A stretch of 64,000 nt of DNA. It comes from Nephromyces sp. MM_2019. Its lineage: Eukaryota; Apicomplexa; Aconoidasida; Nephromycida. Positions 63,930 through 64,000 of this stretch are shown piece after piece. The notes below the pieces were generated by a model, which saw only the letters and a program-made list of their open reading frames with translations, ran no database searches and was not told where the DNA came from. A program made the position numbers and the translations under genes. How positions within the stretch are numbered: position 1 is the first letter of the stretch; each line of letters opens with the position of its first letter. The DNA is taken from assembly GCA_015657535.1 (NCBI GenBank), contig JADHZB010002038.1:1-64000 (forward strand), written 5' to 3'.

Positions 63930-64000
63930 AGTTGCGGAATATACAGGAAAAATTGTTTGGGGGATATGTTATGTGAAGCTGGCGCATATTGAGGTGTAAT

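Overview
The window is nuclear DNA of an intron-rich single-celled eukaryote. The best guess is an alveolate, probably an apicomplexan or coccidian-like protist. The reasons are many-exon genes with 0.1-1.3 kb introns, T-rich introns, heavy (TG)n/(CA)n simple-sequence content, an MFS transporter of the kind I associate with protists, and two recognisable conserved genes. The species cannot be named from the sequence. There is one 50-N assembly gap (24582-24631). No bacterial features, CRISPR array, rRNA or convincing tRNA was seen.

Layout. 1-3880: non-coding, TG-rich flank. 3881-17335 (+): a complete spliceosomal DEAD-box ATPase (Prp5/DDX46) in 15 exons whose introns are loaded with TG micro- and minisatellites. 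17336-24500: repeat-rich, no supportable gene. About 24.55-25.72 kb (+): 3' part of a small unidentified gene with very short introns, interrupted on its 5' side by the gap. 25722-29440: nothing convincing. 29441-34316 (+): MFS transporter in 6 exons, with a probable GC-AG intron. About 38172-40897 (+): 3' exons of an unidentified gene, found by matching splice phases between short open segments. 41470-56131 (-): a large polytopic membrane protein assembled from about 14 phase-compatible exons, family not recognised. 56132-58776: divergent upstream region. 58777-63929 (+): complete 7-exon gene for a CABLES-like cyclin-box protein.

The genes show no operon-like relationship. Two membrane proteins (a transporter and a large polytopic protein), a splicing ATPase and a cell-cycle type cyclin-fold protein are simply neighbours. 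The unidentified plus-strand gene and the minus-strand membrane gene converge at 40.9-41.5 kb. The membrane gene and the CABLES-like gene diverge from a shared 2.6 kb upstream region.

Exon boundaries were derived by eye from GT-AG signals, reading-frame continuity and, for the two recognised genes, remembered homologue structure. No alignment or transcript evidence was available. Conserved-motif exons are secure. The reconstructions in 24.5-25.7, 38-41 and 41.5-56 kb are proposals.
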